In this document: positions 19,046 to 28,636 of the stretch, piece after piece | How positions within the stretch are numbered: the stretch's first letter is position 1 | Layout of the letters: every line of letters begins with the position of its first letter | NCBI GenBank assembly: GCA_905480475.1 | Contig: CAJQQO010000215.1 | Coordinates: 1 to 37,381 of the forward strand | Origin: an uncultured Pseudomonadales bacterium | GTDB lineage: Bacteria; Pseudomonadota; Gammaproteobacteria; Pseudomonadales; UBA7434 | Direction: 5' to 3' | Length of the DNA stretch: 37,381 nt | Notes under the pieces: model-generated | What the model saw: the letters and a program-made list of their open reading frames with translations, nothing else | What the model was told of the DNA's origin: nothing | Databases searched by the model: none | Program-made: the position numbers and the translations under genes

Positions 19046-19927
19046 TTAACGTACCTGACGCTCGCTGCAAACGCTCGCCTCCCAGCCAAGCATAATTTGC
19101 TTGCGCGACTGCCCCCATCGGTACTGACTAATATCGCCGGTACCGCGAATAACACGATGGCAGGGAATTAAATAGCCGATATTATTTTTTGCAATCGCAG
19201 ATGCGACTGCGCGCGTGGCCGCAGGAGAATCAATCGCACTGGCGACTTGCTGGTATGAAACCATTTCGCCCCCAGGAATACGTAGCAAAGCCTCCCAAAC
19301 TTTCAATTGAAACTGCGTACCTTTTAACAAGATATTTAATGGCTGGGATTTTGTTGATTTTGCCAAAGCCGCAGGGAAAATTAATGGCAGATAGTTTGCC
19401 GTAGTCTCTTGCGTATGTTGAAGCTTTGCTTGCGGCCACTGCTGTTCTAATTCTTGCAGCAACTGCTTTTTATCGCTCACCGAATCATAAAAAGCTAACT
19501 TGCAAATACCTCTTGCAGTACTTGCCAATAGACACTCGCCAAATGGCGTTTGATGAAAACCATAATCAATAGTTAAACCACTACCTCCCAGCTTGTATTC
19601 GCCGGGCGTCATAGCTTCGATATTGACCATTAAATCATGCAGGCGACCAGAGCCGCTTAATCCAGACATTAACGCTGTATCCATAACAGATTCGCGTAAT
19701 AAACATTGCTTGGCATATTCTTTAGTTAAGAACTGCAAGTATTGCTTGGGAGAAATTCCTACCCACTGGCTAAACAGACGCTGAAAATGAAAATCACTTA
19801 AACCGATATGTTTTGCAAGCACTGACAAGCTCGGCTGTTGTTGCTGATGCGCTGCCAAATATTTGATAGCTTTAGCAATCAGCTGATAGTGCTGCGCTTG
19901 GTTATTTTCGCTGGGTCGAGAAGGCAT
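19046..19927 (-). CDS. AraC-HTH + methylated-DNA-protein-cysteine methyltransferase fusion (Ada-like)
   Basis: N-terminal AraC-type HTH (LAKHIGLSDFHFQRLFSQWVGISPKQYLQ) and C-terminal alkyltransferase active site IPCHRVIRGTGDISQYRWG. Confidence 0.9.
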   Translation of the reverse strand: MPSRPSENNQAQHYQLIAKAIKYLAAHQQQQPSLSVLAKHIGLSDFHFQRLFSQWVGISPKQYLQFLTKEYAKQCLLRESVMDTALMSGLSGSGRLHDLMVNIEAMTPGEYKLGGSGLTIDYGFHQTPFGECLLASTARGICKLAFYDSVSDKKQLLQELEQQWPQAKLQHTQETTANYLPLIFPAALAKSTKSQPLNILLKGTQFQLKVWEALLRIPGGEMVSYQQVASAIDSPAATRAVASAIAKNNIGYLIPCHRVIRGTGDISQYRWGQSRKQIMLGWEASVCSERQVR

Positions 19928-20063
19928 ATAGGCTATCCGGGAGCGGCTGGAATCTATGCGATAGAATGCTTGAATTATTATTGCTCGACGCTCAATTGTC
20001 GACCCGTTTCTTGCGCAAGTGTTCGCGGCCAGTTAGCTATGGCGTCAGCCTGTTTCATTTAAC

Positions 20064-20097
20064 AAAAAAAAGGCGCATATCAAATGCGCCTTTTTTT
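20064..20097 (-). terminator. Bidirectional intrinsic terminator after pntB
   Basis: AAAAAAAAGGCGCAT-ATCAA-ATGCGCCTTTTTTT. Confidence 0.9.
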
Positions 20098-20114
20098 AAC
20101 CATGTCTTATATGA

Positions 20115-21506
20115 CTAATCAAAAGACTTAACCAAATTACTTAAAGTCTCTTTTGCATCACCAAATAACATTCGCGTATTGTCTTTAAAGAACAAGGGAT
20201 TATCAATACCCGCAAAACCCGATGCCATTGAACGCTTTAATACAAACACGGTTCGGGCTTGATCCGCATTGATTACCGGCATGCCGTAAATCGGGCTAGA
20301 TTCAATTTCACGAGCCGCAGGGTTAACCACGTCATTCGCACCGATAATAATCGCCACGTCAAACGTTTCCATACGTGGATTGATTTGATCCATCTCTAAC
20401 AATAAATCATAGGGAACATCGGCTTCGGCCAACAGTACGTTCATATGGCCAGGCATACGTCCTGCTACTGGATGAATCGCATAAACTACTTCGGCACCGT
20501 TTTCTTCAAGTAACTCTTGCAGCTCTTTCACAACGTGTTGTGCTTGTGCAACCGCCATACCGTAACCGGGAATAACCACCACACTGGTTGCCGCTTCTAA
20601 TACATAGTAGGCATCTTCAGCCGACATCGGTTTAACTTCGCCTTGCTCAATTTCAGCAGCACTACTGACTTTAACCGCACCAAAGCCAGAAAATAGCACA
20701 TTGGATAGCGATCGATTCATCGCCTTACACATGATGTTAGTCAGAATAATCCCGCTTGCGCCAACCAAGGAACCGGCAACAATTAATAGGATATTACCAA
20801 TCGCAAAACCTGCCGCCGCCGCCGCAATACCCGAGAAGCTATTCAATAAAGAAATAACCACCGGCATATCTGCACCACCAATAGGTAATACAAACATCAC
20901 ACCTAACACTAAGGATAAAGCCACTGCCAAATATAACCAGTTAGCATCGCTTGGGTCTTGAATAAACAAACCCGCACAAACGACAACCGCTATTAAGATT
21001 GCGCTGTTAACAATACGTTGACCGGAATAGACAAAAGGTCGACCTGAAATACGCTCACTTAATTTGCCGTAAGCTAATAAGGAACCGGTAAAGGTTAAAC
21101 CACCAATCAATATCGATAAGAAGATAGTGATTAAGGTAAATGCCGATACAGGGTTAATCACGGTAGCCGTTACCAGAGCGATAGATAGCGCCGCCCAACC
21201 CACAAATAAACTCGCCAAACCACCAAAGCCGTTAAACAATGCAACCATTTCCGGCATCGATGTCATCTCAACCTTACGGGCAACTACTGCGCCTATAAGT
21301 GTGCCGATCACTATGCCTACAATAATATATTGAAATTCAATAATATTTTGATCAAGTAAGGTGACAACAACAGCGATAAACATACCGGCAGAAGAAACCA
21401 AATTACCTTTTCTTGCCGTTGCAGGTGAACCCAGTAATTTAAGACCTAATATAAATAGAACTGCGGCAACTACATAAACTAAATTAATTAATATCTCTGT
21501 ATTCAT
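20115..21506 (-). CDS. pntB: NAD(P) transhydrogenase subunit beta
   Basis: Multi-TM N-terminal half; C-terminal GYGMAVAQAQHVVKEL, IHPVAGRMPGHMNVLLAEADVPYD, GANDVVNPAA. Confidence 0.95.
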   Translation of the reverse strand: MNTEILINLVYVVAAVLFILGLKLLGSPATARKGNLVSSAGMFIAVVVTLLDQNIIEFQYIIVGIVIGTLIGAVVARKVEMTSMPEMVALFNGFGGLASLFVGWAALSIALVTATVINPVSAFTLITIFLSILIGGLTFTGSLLAYGKLSERISGRPFVYSGQRIVNSAILIAVVVCAGLFIQDPSDANWLYLAVALSLVLGVMFVLPIGGADMPVVISLLNSFSGIAAAAAGFAIGNILLIVAGSLVGASGIILTNIMCKAMNRSLSNVLFSGFGAVKVSSAAEIEQGEVKPMSAEDAYYVLEAATSVVVIPGYGMAVAQAQHVVKELQELLEENGAEVVYAIHPVAGRMPGHMNVLLAEADVPYDLLLEMDQINPRMETFDVAIIIGANDVVNPAAREIESSPIYGMPVINADQARTVFVLKRSMASGFAGIDNPLFFKDNTRMLFGDAKETLSNLVKSFD

Positions 21507-21796
21507 TTACCGCTACCGCCTTCTTTCTTTTTAAACATTGCTAACATGCGATCGGTAACCATATAACCGCCAACCACGTTAATGGTTGCAAATGCGACAG
21601 CTAGCGTTCCCAATATAGTTGCAATCTCTTGCTGTGCCGAACCGGCTGACACTAATGCACCTACCAGCGTAATACCGGAGATTGCATTCGAGCCAGACAT
21701 CAATGGCGTGTGCAAGGTTGATGGGACTTTATTAATTAGCTCAAAGCCAAGAAAGATGGCTAATACAAATACAAATGTAAGAAATACAATTTCCAT
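21503..21796 (-). CDS. pntAB: NAD(P) transhydrogenase subunit alpha part 2 (membrane domain)
   Basis: MEIVFLTFVFVLAIFLGFELINKVPSTLHTPLMSGSNAISGI; 4-nt ATGA overlap with pntB. Confidence 0.92.
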   Translation of the reverse strand: MEIVFLTFVFVLAIFLGFELINKVPSTLHTPLMSGSNAISGITLVGALVSAGSAQQEIATILGTLAVAFATINVVGGYMVTDRMLAMFKKKEGGSGK

Positions 21797-21797
21797 C

Positions 21798-22937
21798 TTA
21801 ATTACCTCCAGAACGAATATTGGCGATGGTCTCATTAACAATCTTGTTGTCATGAGTGATCACGCAGGGAATTAAATCGTTTTCAAAATCCAGCACCATG
21901 GCTTTTGCTTCTTCGTTCCAAAACTCGTCAATTAGACTAAGTAAGTTACTGGAATACATTTGCGAGGCATCACGTGGAACCGAGTTAGGCCAGTTGCCAG
22001 TACCAACAATTTTGACACCGTTAAGCTCTACGACTTCACCAGGACTTGAACCTTCAACATTGCCACCAGTTTCAGCAGCCATATCAATAACAACACTGCC
22101 AGCTCTCATACCTTCAACAAATTCTTTTGGCACGATAACCGGTGGCTTGCGACCAAAGACTTGTGCGGTGGTGATAACCACATCAGAGGCTGCAATCACT
22201 TCTTTTTGCGCATCGCGCTGAATTTGTAATTGCTCGGGTGTTAATTCTTTTGCATAACCATCTTTGGTAGAGCCCGTCTCGCCCAAATCAATGGCAAGAA
22301 ATTTTGCACCAACGGATTGAACCTGCTCGGCTACTTCGGAGCGAGTATCAAAAGCGGTAACTTGTGCACCAAGACGTTTAGCCGTCGCGATCGCTTGCAA
22401 ACCCGCTACACCAGCACCGATAACAAATACTTTGGCAGGCTTTAAGGTTCCGGCTGGCGTCATCATCATGGGCAAAATTGACGGTAAGTAGTTTGCCGCC
22501 TGCATAACCATCACATAACCGGCAAGGTTTGCCTGCGAGCTTAGCGCGTCCATTTTTTGCGAGCGCGTGCTACGAGGAATCATTTCCATACTGATAGCGC
22601 TGATATTTTTTTCTTTTAGCGCATCAATTAAGCCATGCTCGTTAAAGGGATCAAGAAAGCTAACGTGAACGCTGCCGGACTTTAGCAAGTCTATATCGGC
22701 CAGTTCGGGTTTCCGTACTCGTAATACCAAGTCGGCAGCACCCAAGAGCGCTGCTTTATCGCTAACGATTGTCGCGCCGGCGGTTTGATATTCGGCGTCG
22801 GAAAAACCCGCCCCAATACCAGCGCCAGCTTCAACTTGAATATCGGCACCCATACGAACCAATTTTTTAACCGTATCCGGGATCAACGCAGTGCGTTGCT
22901 CTCCGGCGGCTGTTTCTTTAGGAAGAGCTATAAGCAT
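21798..22937 (-). CDS. pntAA: NAD(P) transhydrogenase subunit alpha part 1
   Basis: MLIALPKETAAGEQRTALIPDTVKKLVRMGADI, VFVIGAGVAGLQAIATAKRLGAQVTAFD. Confidence 0.95.
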   Translation of the reverse strand: MLIALPKETAAGEQRTALIPDTVKKLVRMGADIQVEAGAGIGAGFSDAEYQTAGATIVSDKAALLGAADLVLRVRKPELADIDLLKSGSVHVSFLDPFNEHGLIDALKEKNISAISMEMIPRSTRSQKMDALSSQANLAGYVMVMQAANYLPSILPMMMTPAGTLKPAKVFVIGAGVAGLQAIATAKRLGAQVTAFDTRSEVAEQVQSVGAKFLAIDLGETGSTKDGYAKELTPEQLQIQRDAQKEVIAASDVVITTAQVFGRKPPVIVPKEFVEGMRAGSVVIDMAAETGGNVEGSSPGEVVELNGVKIVGTGNWPNSVPRDASQMYSSNLLSLIDEFWNEEAKAMVLDFENDLIPCVITHDNKIVNETIANIRSGGN

Positions 22938-23366
22938 AAAATTATCGATTCTTTTGTTTTCAGGATAAATTTGAGAAATTAAATGGCCAAATCGTGTGGC
23001 TTGTTATTTCCAGTTAGATAAAAACCATTCGAATTTAATTTTAAATAACATGATGTTACGAGCAGAAAGCTATTAATTTCCGGCTGAAGCACCAAAATGG
23101 CCGGCTATGTTATACGGGGATATGTGCAATGGCCAATAGCCAATTGCGTCTAACAACTTATGCCGTTATACAAATCAATCACTTAGAGCGAGATATAATA
23201 TTGCCGTATAGCTCCTATTGCCCCGGATGATAACTTTTAGGGTACAAATCAATCTACACAGGCGGGATTTGCTGACAAGAGCTGTCAAGTGGAGGATTTT
23301 ATTGAGGTTTTTTGGTCATGGCAAGCGATACGTACTGCGCTTGCCATGCGCGTCGTTGATCAGCGG

Positions 23367-23525
23367 TTATTCTTGCTCGTCGCGGCGGTCACCTTTGCGG
23401 CGATCTTCACCAATCGTATCGTCGGCACCAAGGTTTTTCTTACGTCTATCACTACCTTCGCGCTCTTCAAGAGCTTCATCCAGCTGCTCAAACAAATTTA
23501 CGTCCAATTTGTCTTCATCACCCAT
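23367..23525 (-). CDS. Small charged protein (52 aa), not in the ORF track
   Basis: Hand translation: MGDEDKLDVNLFEQLDEALEEREGSDRRKKNLGADDTIGEDRRKGDRRDEQE*. GGGAGAG lies upstream at SD-like spacing. Same strand as, and downstream of, the GGDEF gene. Confidence 0.65.
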   Translation of the reverse strand: MGDEDKLDVNLFEQLDEALEEREGSDRRKKNLGADDTIGEDRRKGDRRDEQE

Positions 23526-23726
23526 TGTTACGTCTCTCCCGAGTATGGTTTGGCTGTTTGATCTTTAAGGGTAATAGCTGTTTATGGCCAAAACCGCTCT
23601 TTAGATCTGCAATCGAGCCTAAGTCTAGACCATTTCAGAAAAACTGCTCGATAGTGAGCAAAAACTCTCACCGAGTGATTAAAAAGGAGGGGGGAAGATG
23701 GCTTATCGAATTAAAAGCCTTAGTAC

Positions 23727-25376
23727 CTAGGCGACATTTTCGGCTAAATAGCAGCGGTCGCGACCCTGATCTTTAGCTTGATACATGGCCTTATCGGCTC
23801 GAGCAAATAGAGTTTCATGGTCATCACTGGCACTGACTTCAGCAATACCAAACGATACGGTGATTTTTAGCGGCTCGGATTTAAAGTGGAACGGGCAACC
23901 GCGAATCTGACTGCAAATATCACTCATAACCGTCACGGCTTGTTCGGCATCCGTCTCAGGCAGGATAATGACAAATTCCTCACCACCATAACGGGCAATA
24001 AAATCGGCACGTCGAATTCGCTGACGAATCGTCTTGGCTAATACTTTTAATACCTTATCACCGGCGAGATGGCCGTAACGATCGTTAATCATTTTAAAGT
24101 GATCGACATCGGCAACTACCAAGCAGAACTTGCGCTCGTAACGACGCGATCGCTCTAACTCAATTCCCAAGCGACGCTCATAGGCTTCCCTATTCGGTAG
24201 CTCAGTTAGACTGTCACGTTCACAGCGCTTTTGCTGCGCCTCAATTTCAGTCTGCGCGCGTACCGCTTCACTTTCGAGCGCTTTTACCTGCTCATGCAGT
24301 ACTTGCAATTCACTTTCGTAATCACGCTGCTGCTCTTCACGCTCGAGCTTATAACTATCAAGCTGCTCAAAAACCGTTTCCAAATGCGATTTAACCGAGT
24401 GCTGTAAGGACGTTAGTGAGTTCGCACTATCAAGATCACCAGCAAAGGTCTGGATATCCTGGCGCATGGCAACATCAAAAGCATCGCCACCTGAAAGAAT
24501 GCTTTGGGTAACGCCGTCTACACCATTGACACTCTCATCGACGCCGGTCAGCCGCTCGTTAAGTGCCTGCAAGAACAATTCAAATTCATGCTGATCGCTA
24601 TCCAACACCGCGATAAATACTACGCTGAGCTGCTCAAGCAGAGCAGCCAGCTCATACCAATTTAAGCCGGCACTAAGAATTTGCCGCGCTTTATTAAGCG
24701 CTTTTTCAGCCGCTACCGGTGGCCGTATCTGCACCATCATATCGGTCAATATACTTTCTATGGTTTCTGCAACCGATTTGTAAGCGGGTAAACCTTCCAG
24801 ACTGTCATCAGCAAACAAGGCTTCAACATCAAGCGGTTGGACCTCAGCTACAGCTTCTGTATTGGCAGCGGCTTCCGATGGTTTCTCGACTCCAGCAATA
24901 CCGACTTGGCATTGGTTTAAAACCACTCCCTGAATACGGGAAAATTTTATCGGCAGTAACTCTTGCTCCAACGGACTGGCAATGACTTTACGTGCGGAGC
25001 GGACAAATTCGGCGAGTTGTTTTTTGATTTCAATCGGCGGGTTAAGCCTTAGCAGCTGAGCAATGCCATCGCTAAAACCTTGTAATTGTTTTTCTGCACG
25101 GCTGCGGCGGATGGAGCTCATTGCGCGCGCCGAGGCTTCTAACTTACTGACAAGTACTGGGCTGGGCGTCGCACCATCGCGACGCATATGACTACGGAGC
25201 TCTTGAATATTTTCATCAAGCTTCGCGTCTTGACCTTCAGCCGCTAAAGCCAAATGCTCTAGCGAACTACCAAGTGACTGCCTCACGTGGCTTAGCGTTA
25301 GGTCTTTTTTCTTCAATGCGGCCTGCAGAGCTCTTTGTGTCTCTTCCGCATTCCCGTTGGGAGAATTCATAACCAT
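23727..25376 (-). CDS. Diguanylate cyclase (GGDEF domain, GGEEF active site, RxxD I-site)
   Basis: RRADFIARYGGEEFVIILPETD: active site GGEEF with RRAD five residues upstream. LTELPNREAYERRL and DVDHFKMINDRYGHLAGDKVL. Translation may start at 25370. Confidence 0.93.
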   Translation of the reverse strand: MVMNSPNGNAEETQRALQAALKKKDLTLSHVRQSLGSSLEHLALAAEGQDAKLDENIQELRSHMRRDGATPSPVLVSKLEASARAMSSIRRSRAEKQLQGFSDGIAQLLRLNPPIEIKKQLAEFVRSARKVIASPLEQELLPIKFSRIQGVVLNQCQVGIAGVEKPSEAAANTEAVAEVQPLDVEALFADDSLEGLPAYKSVAETIESILTDMMVQIRPPVAAEKALNKARQILSAGLNWYELAALLEQLSVVFIAVLDSDQHEFELFLQALNERLTGVDESVNGVDGVTQSILSGGDAFDVAMRQDIQTFAGDLDSANSLTSLQHSVKSHLETVFEQLDSYKLEREEQQRDYESELQVLHEQVKALESEAVRAQTEIEAQQKRCERDSLTELPNREAYERRLGIELERSRRYERKFCLVVADVDHFKMINDRYGHLAGDKVLKVLAKTIRQRIRRADFIARYGGEEFVIILPETDAEQAVTVMSDICSQIRGCPFHFKSEPLKITVSFGIAEVSASDDHETLFARADKAMYQAKDQGRDRCYLAENVA

Positions 25377-25481
25377 CTCGTTGATGAGATAACGGCGATA
25401 AACGCCGTAAATCCATTTAATCTATCTTGAAAACTGTGGGTCTTATTTTTGAGTATAGAAGCCTTTTACAATCTGACAGGC

Positions 25482-25508
25482 AAAAAAAGCCGCTTGCGAT
25501 AAACGGCT
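25482..25508 (-). terminator. Intrinsic terminator after dsbA
   Basis: Minus strand: AGCCG-TTTATCGCAAG-CGGCT followed by TTTTTT. Confidence 0.7.
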
Positions 25509-25602
25509 CTTGATATTGCTGTTTTTTAATACGACTACTGACGCTAGCTCAAGCTGAGCCGTACCTAGGCTGAAGCCCTATGTAGTAAGCGTGCTGCTTG
25601 GA

Positions 25603-26367
25603 TTATTTGCTACTTCTTTCCATTTCAACAAGATAATCAACCACTTGCAGCATACTAGCTTGATTCCCAGCCATCCGGCCACTGACTCGGTATTTACCGT
25701 TGACGATTAATTCTGGCGTACCTTGAACCATATAGTTCTTACGTGCTCGCGTTTCTGCCTGAGACACCTTACCGGTGATTCCGAACGCTTTAACGGTTTT
25801 GAGATATTTTTCTTCACTCACATCGTATTTGGCAAAGGCTTTAGCAAATTCCTTTTGATCTTCAAGACGTGGATTCTTGCCTAATATGGTAAAAATATCG
25901 TGGTGTAACTCATCCGGCATATCCAGCGCCTCGGCTGCGTAGTACACATTAGCGTGCACCTTCATTACTGGACGCCAAACTGCTGGAGTTCTGGCAAACA
26001 CCACATCATCTGCTATGCCTTCTTTCCAAGCCTTAATTAAAGGCTCAAAATCAAAACAGTGGCTACAGCCGTACCAAAAAACTTCCATGACTTCGATTTT
26101 ATTAGGGTCAAGAGTGCGTGCGGGATTAGGCAGTACCTGATAGTGAGTGCCCGCTTGGTATTGCAGGTTTGACGGCGCTGGCTTAGATAACGATGCCGGC
26201 TTTGCCGCTTCAGCCAATTTAGGCTGAGTTGCCGCCGATGCTTTAGCTGATGCCGGAGCTACTACCTGAGCGGGGGTAGATTCTACTGATTCAGCACAAG
26301 CTGTTTGGAAAAGCGCCACTACAGGTAGTAGTAATATAAGCGCTGCAAAGCGACGTACAATCTTCAT
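25603..26367 (-). CDS. dsbA: Thiol:disulfide interchange protein DsbA-like
   Basis: EVMEVFWYGCSHCFDFEPLIKAWKEG active site (CSHC), signal peptide, VQGTPELIVNGKYRVSG cis-Pro region. Confidence 0.88.
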   Translation of the reverse strand: MKIVRRFAALILLLPVVALFQTACAESVESTPAQVVAPASAKASAATQPKLAEAAKPASLSKPAPSNLQYQAGTHYQVLPNPARTLDPNKIEVMEVFWYGCSHCFDFEPLIKAWKEGIADDVVFARTPAVWRPVMKVHANVYYAAEALDMPDELHHDIFTILGKNPRLEDQKEFAKAFAKYDVSEEKYLKTVKAFGITGKVSQAETRARKNYMVQGTPELIVNGKYRVSGRMAGNQASMLQVVDYLVEMERSSK

Positions 26368-26458
26368 AATCTGCTGTCCTTTATCTTGATGTTGGCAATG
26401 GTCGAGCTGGGCAAAGTCCGCTCAATGCTCTTGCTTAATATTGTTTTAATGCAGCGAA

Positions 26459-27076
26459 TTAATCTCTTAATCCGGCAACATAACTGGCAACCGCTTGGAT
26501 TTCGTTCTCATTCATTCGTTCCGCTATGCCGCGCATGGTTTTACCTTCGCCGTCATTAGTACGGGTACCAACTGAGAAGTGGCGCAATTGGACAGCAATA
26601 TAATCGGCATGCTGACCAGCAATCATCGGGTAACCGGCAGGCGCATTACCAGCACCAGCGGGGCCATGACATCCCATGCAAGAAGCAATACCGCGCTCGT
26701 GATTACCGTTGCGGTACATTTCACGACCTAACTCAACCAACTGCTCCTGTGCCGCACTCTTAGTTTGAGTCTGAGCTGCATAAAAAGCGGCGATATCGGC
26801 TAAATCCTGCTCACTCAACTTATCGAGCTGACCTACCATCAATGCTATCTCACGATCGCCACGCTGAATATCATTCAGCTGCTTAAGCAAATATTTTTCG
26901 CCCTGACCGGCTAATTTAGGATTGGCAGGGATTAAGCTATTACCGTCGTTACCGTGGCAAGCACCACAGCTAGCAACTTTATTTTTGCCTGCAGCGGCAT
27001 CGCCACCGGCTAGCGAAACATTCGCTAAACACAGTCCAAGCATGGCAACAATAAAAGCGTTATAAATGTGTTTCAT
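26459..27076 (-). CDS. Cytochrome c4 (diheme)
   Basis: Two CxxCH sites (CGACH, CMGCH), signal peptide, cytochrome c4-like repeats. Confidence 0.9.
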   Translation of the reverse strand: MKHIYNAFIVAMLGLCLANVSLAGGDAAAGKNKVASCGACHGNDGNSLIPANPKLAGQGEKYLLKQLNDIQRGDREIALMVGQLDKLSEQDLADIAAFYAAQTQTKSAAQEQLVELGREMYRNGNHERGIASCMGCHGPAGAGNAPAGYPMIAGQHADYIAVQLRHFSVGTRTNDGEGKTMRGIAERMNENEIQAVASYVAGLRD

Positions 27077-27334
27077 TTTATTTTCCAAAAAGTGACGTTG
27101 TAAAAAAGTGGCTAACGAAATAACTATTTCGCGATGTTATGGCATCCAAGCGCCGATCTGGCGGGGCATACCGAACAAATGCGGCGGGATTTTACCACCG
27201 TCATTGCGCTATGCGTCCATAGTTTTTGCCGTACATATTGCTAACCAAAGGGATTTAAGCGATTTTTTCAGAATAATTGGCCAAAATACAGCTTAATAAA
27301 GGCATTTAGCAGCCAAGATATTAGCCCGGCCCTG

Positions 27335-27781
27335 CTAGTCCATCATATAGACAATAAGCGCTTTGAAATCCTCTGGCGTACATTGCCCGCAAAGACCGGT
27401 TGGCGGCATCGAACCCATGCCGTTAATGGCTGAATCGACCAATCCGTCAATACCCCGCTCAGCTAAGCGGCTCTGCCAAGCGGCTTTATCACCGGTTCTT
27501 GGTGCGCCAGCAGCGCCAGGCGCGTGGCAAGCAAGGCAAGTTCTTTGATACAAAGCCACAACATCTGCGTTATCGGCGGCTTGGCTTTGCTGTTCCGCTG
27601 CTGGCTCTTGCTCGGCAACTTCACTAGTTGCGGGAACCGTTGCGACTGAGGAGCTGGCAGCAGATTTGGGAGCCGCATCGGATTCGGCGGATTCTTGTCC
27701 GCAGCCGACTAACAATCCCAATGAAATAAGTAGAACAATAACGAAGCGAAACTGCGTGGTGTTGCGATTTAAAGAAAACAA
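27335..27781 (-). CDS. Cytochrome c5-family lipoprotein
   Basis: Lipobox LLVGCGQ, single heme site CLACH, AINGMGSMPPTGLCGQCTPEDFKALIVYMM. Confidence 0.87.
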   Translation of the reverse strand: MFSLNRNTTQFRFVIVLLISLGLLVGCGQESAESDAAPKSAASSSVATVPATSEVAEQEPAAEQQSQAADNADVVALYQRTCLACHAPGAAGAPRTGDKAAWQSRLAERGIDGLVDSAINGMGSMPPTGLCGQCTPEDFKALIVYMMD

Positions 27782-27887
27782 TGGATGAATACCTAATGAA
27801 ATTAACGAAAAGATGGCTTAGATAAAACCAGCCACGCGATTACACTGTTGCTAGAGCAAGCCTATTATAAACATCAAGCTGTTTACT

Positions 27888-28607
27888 ATGAATACTGATA
27901 ACCCTAACAATGATTTATCTAGCGATGATTCTGCCAACGATAGCTCGGCAAACAATAGTTTGTCTGAAAACAGCGCGCCGGGCCATCTAATGCCATCGGC
28001 AGAAGATTTACAAAAGTATTTCCAAACAGCCGCTTTTACCGTTAGCGCGGCAAAGCTAACCCAGTGCCCTGCCAATGTGGGCCTAGAAGTTGCCTTTGCC
28101 GGTCGCTCTAATGCCGGTAAGTCCAGCGCGATTAATCGCTTAACCGGGCAAAAAAAGTTAGCACGGATTAGTAAAACACCAGGACGTACCCAGTTGATCA
28201 ATTTTTTTGGCTTGCGTGATGAGCAGCGACTGGTTGACCTACCCGGTTACGGTTATGCAAAAGTGGCCTTGGCCAAAAAGCTCGAATGGCAAAAACATTT
28301 GGAGCAATATCTGGAAAAGCGCTCTTCATTGACCGGCTTGGTTTTGGTAATGGATGTAAGACATCCGCTACAACCCTTTGATTCGATTATGCTCGATTGG
28401 GTCAAACAATATGAAACCCACTGCCATATTTTATTGACCAAGGCCGATAAACTCAAACGTGGGCCGGCAATGCAAGCTCTCTTTGAAGTCCAGAAAGCCG
28501 TCAAAGACCAGGAACACACTAGCGTACAATTGTTTTCGGCGACCAATGGCACCGGCCTTGAAGAGGCGCGCGAAACCTTATTTAGCTGGCTGCATCCGCA
28601 AGAATAA
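27888..28607 (+). CDS. engB: Ribosome biogenesis GTP-binding protein YihA/YsxC (EngB)
   Basis: [58 protein letters not shown]. Confidence 0.95.
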   Translation: MNTDNPNNDLSSDDSANDSSANNSLSENSAPGHLMPSAEDLQKYFQTAAFTVSAAKLTQCPANVGLEVAFAGRSNAGKSSAINRLTGQKKLARISKTPGRTQLINFFGLRDEQRLVDLPGYGYAKVALAKKLEWQKHLEQYLEKRSSLTGLVLVMDVRHPLQPFDSIMLDWVKQYETHCHILLTKADKLKRGPAMQALFEVQKAVKDQEHTSVQLFSATNGTGLEEARETLFSWLHPQE

Positions 28608-28636
28608 TCAAACTCAGCATAAGACAAATTCCACGC

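Noticed and set aside
27108-27296. 62-aa ORF between cytochrome c4 and c5 genes
   Set aside because: No RBS or protein-like features; probably an intergenic chance ORF.
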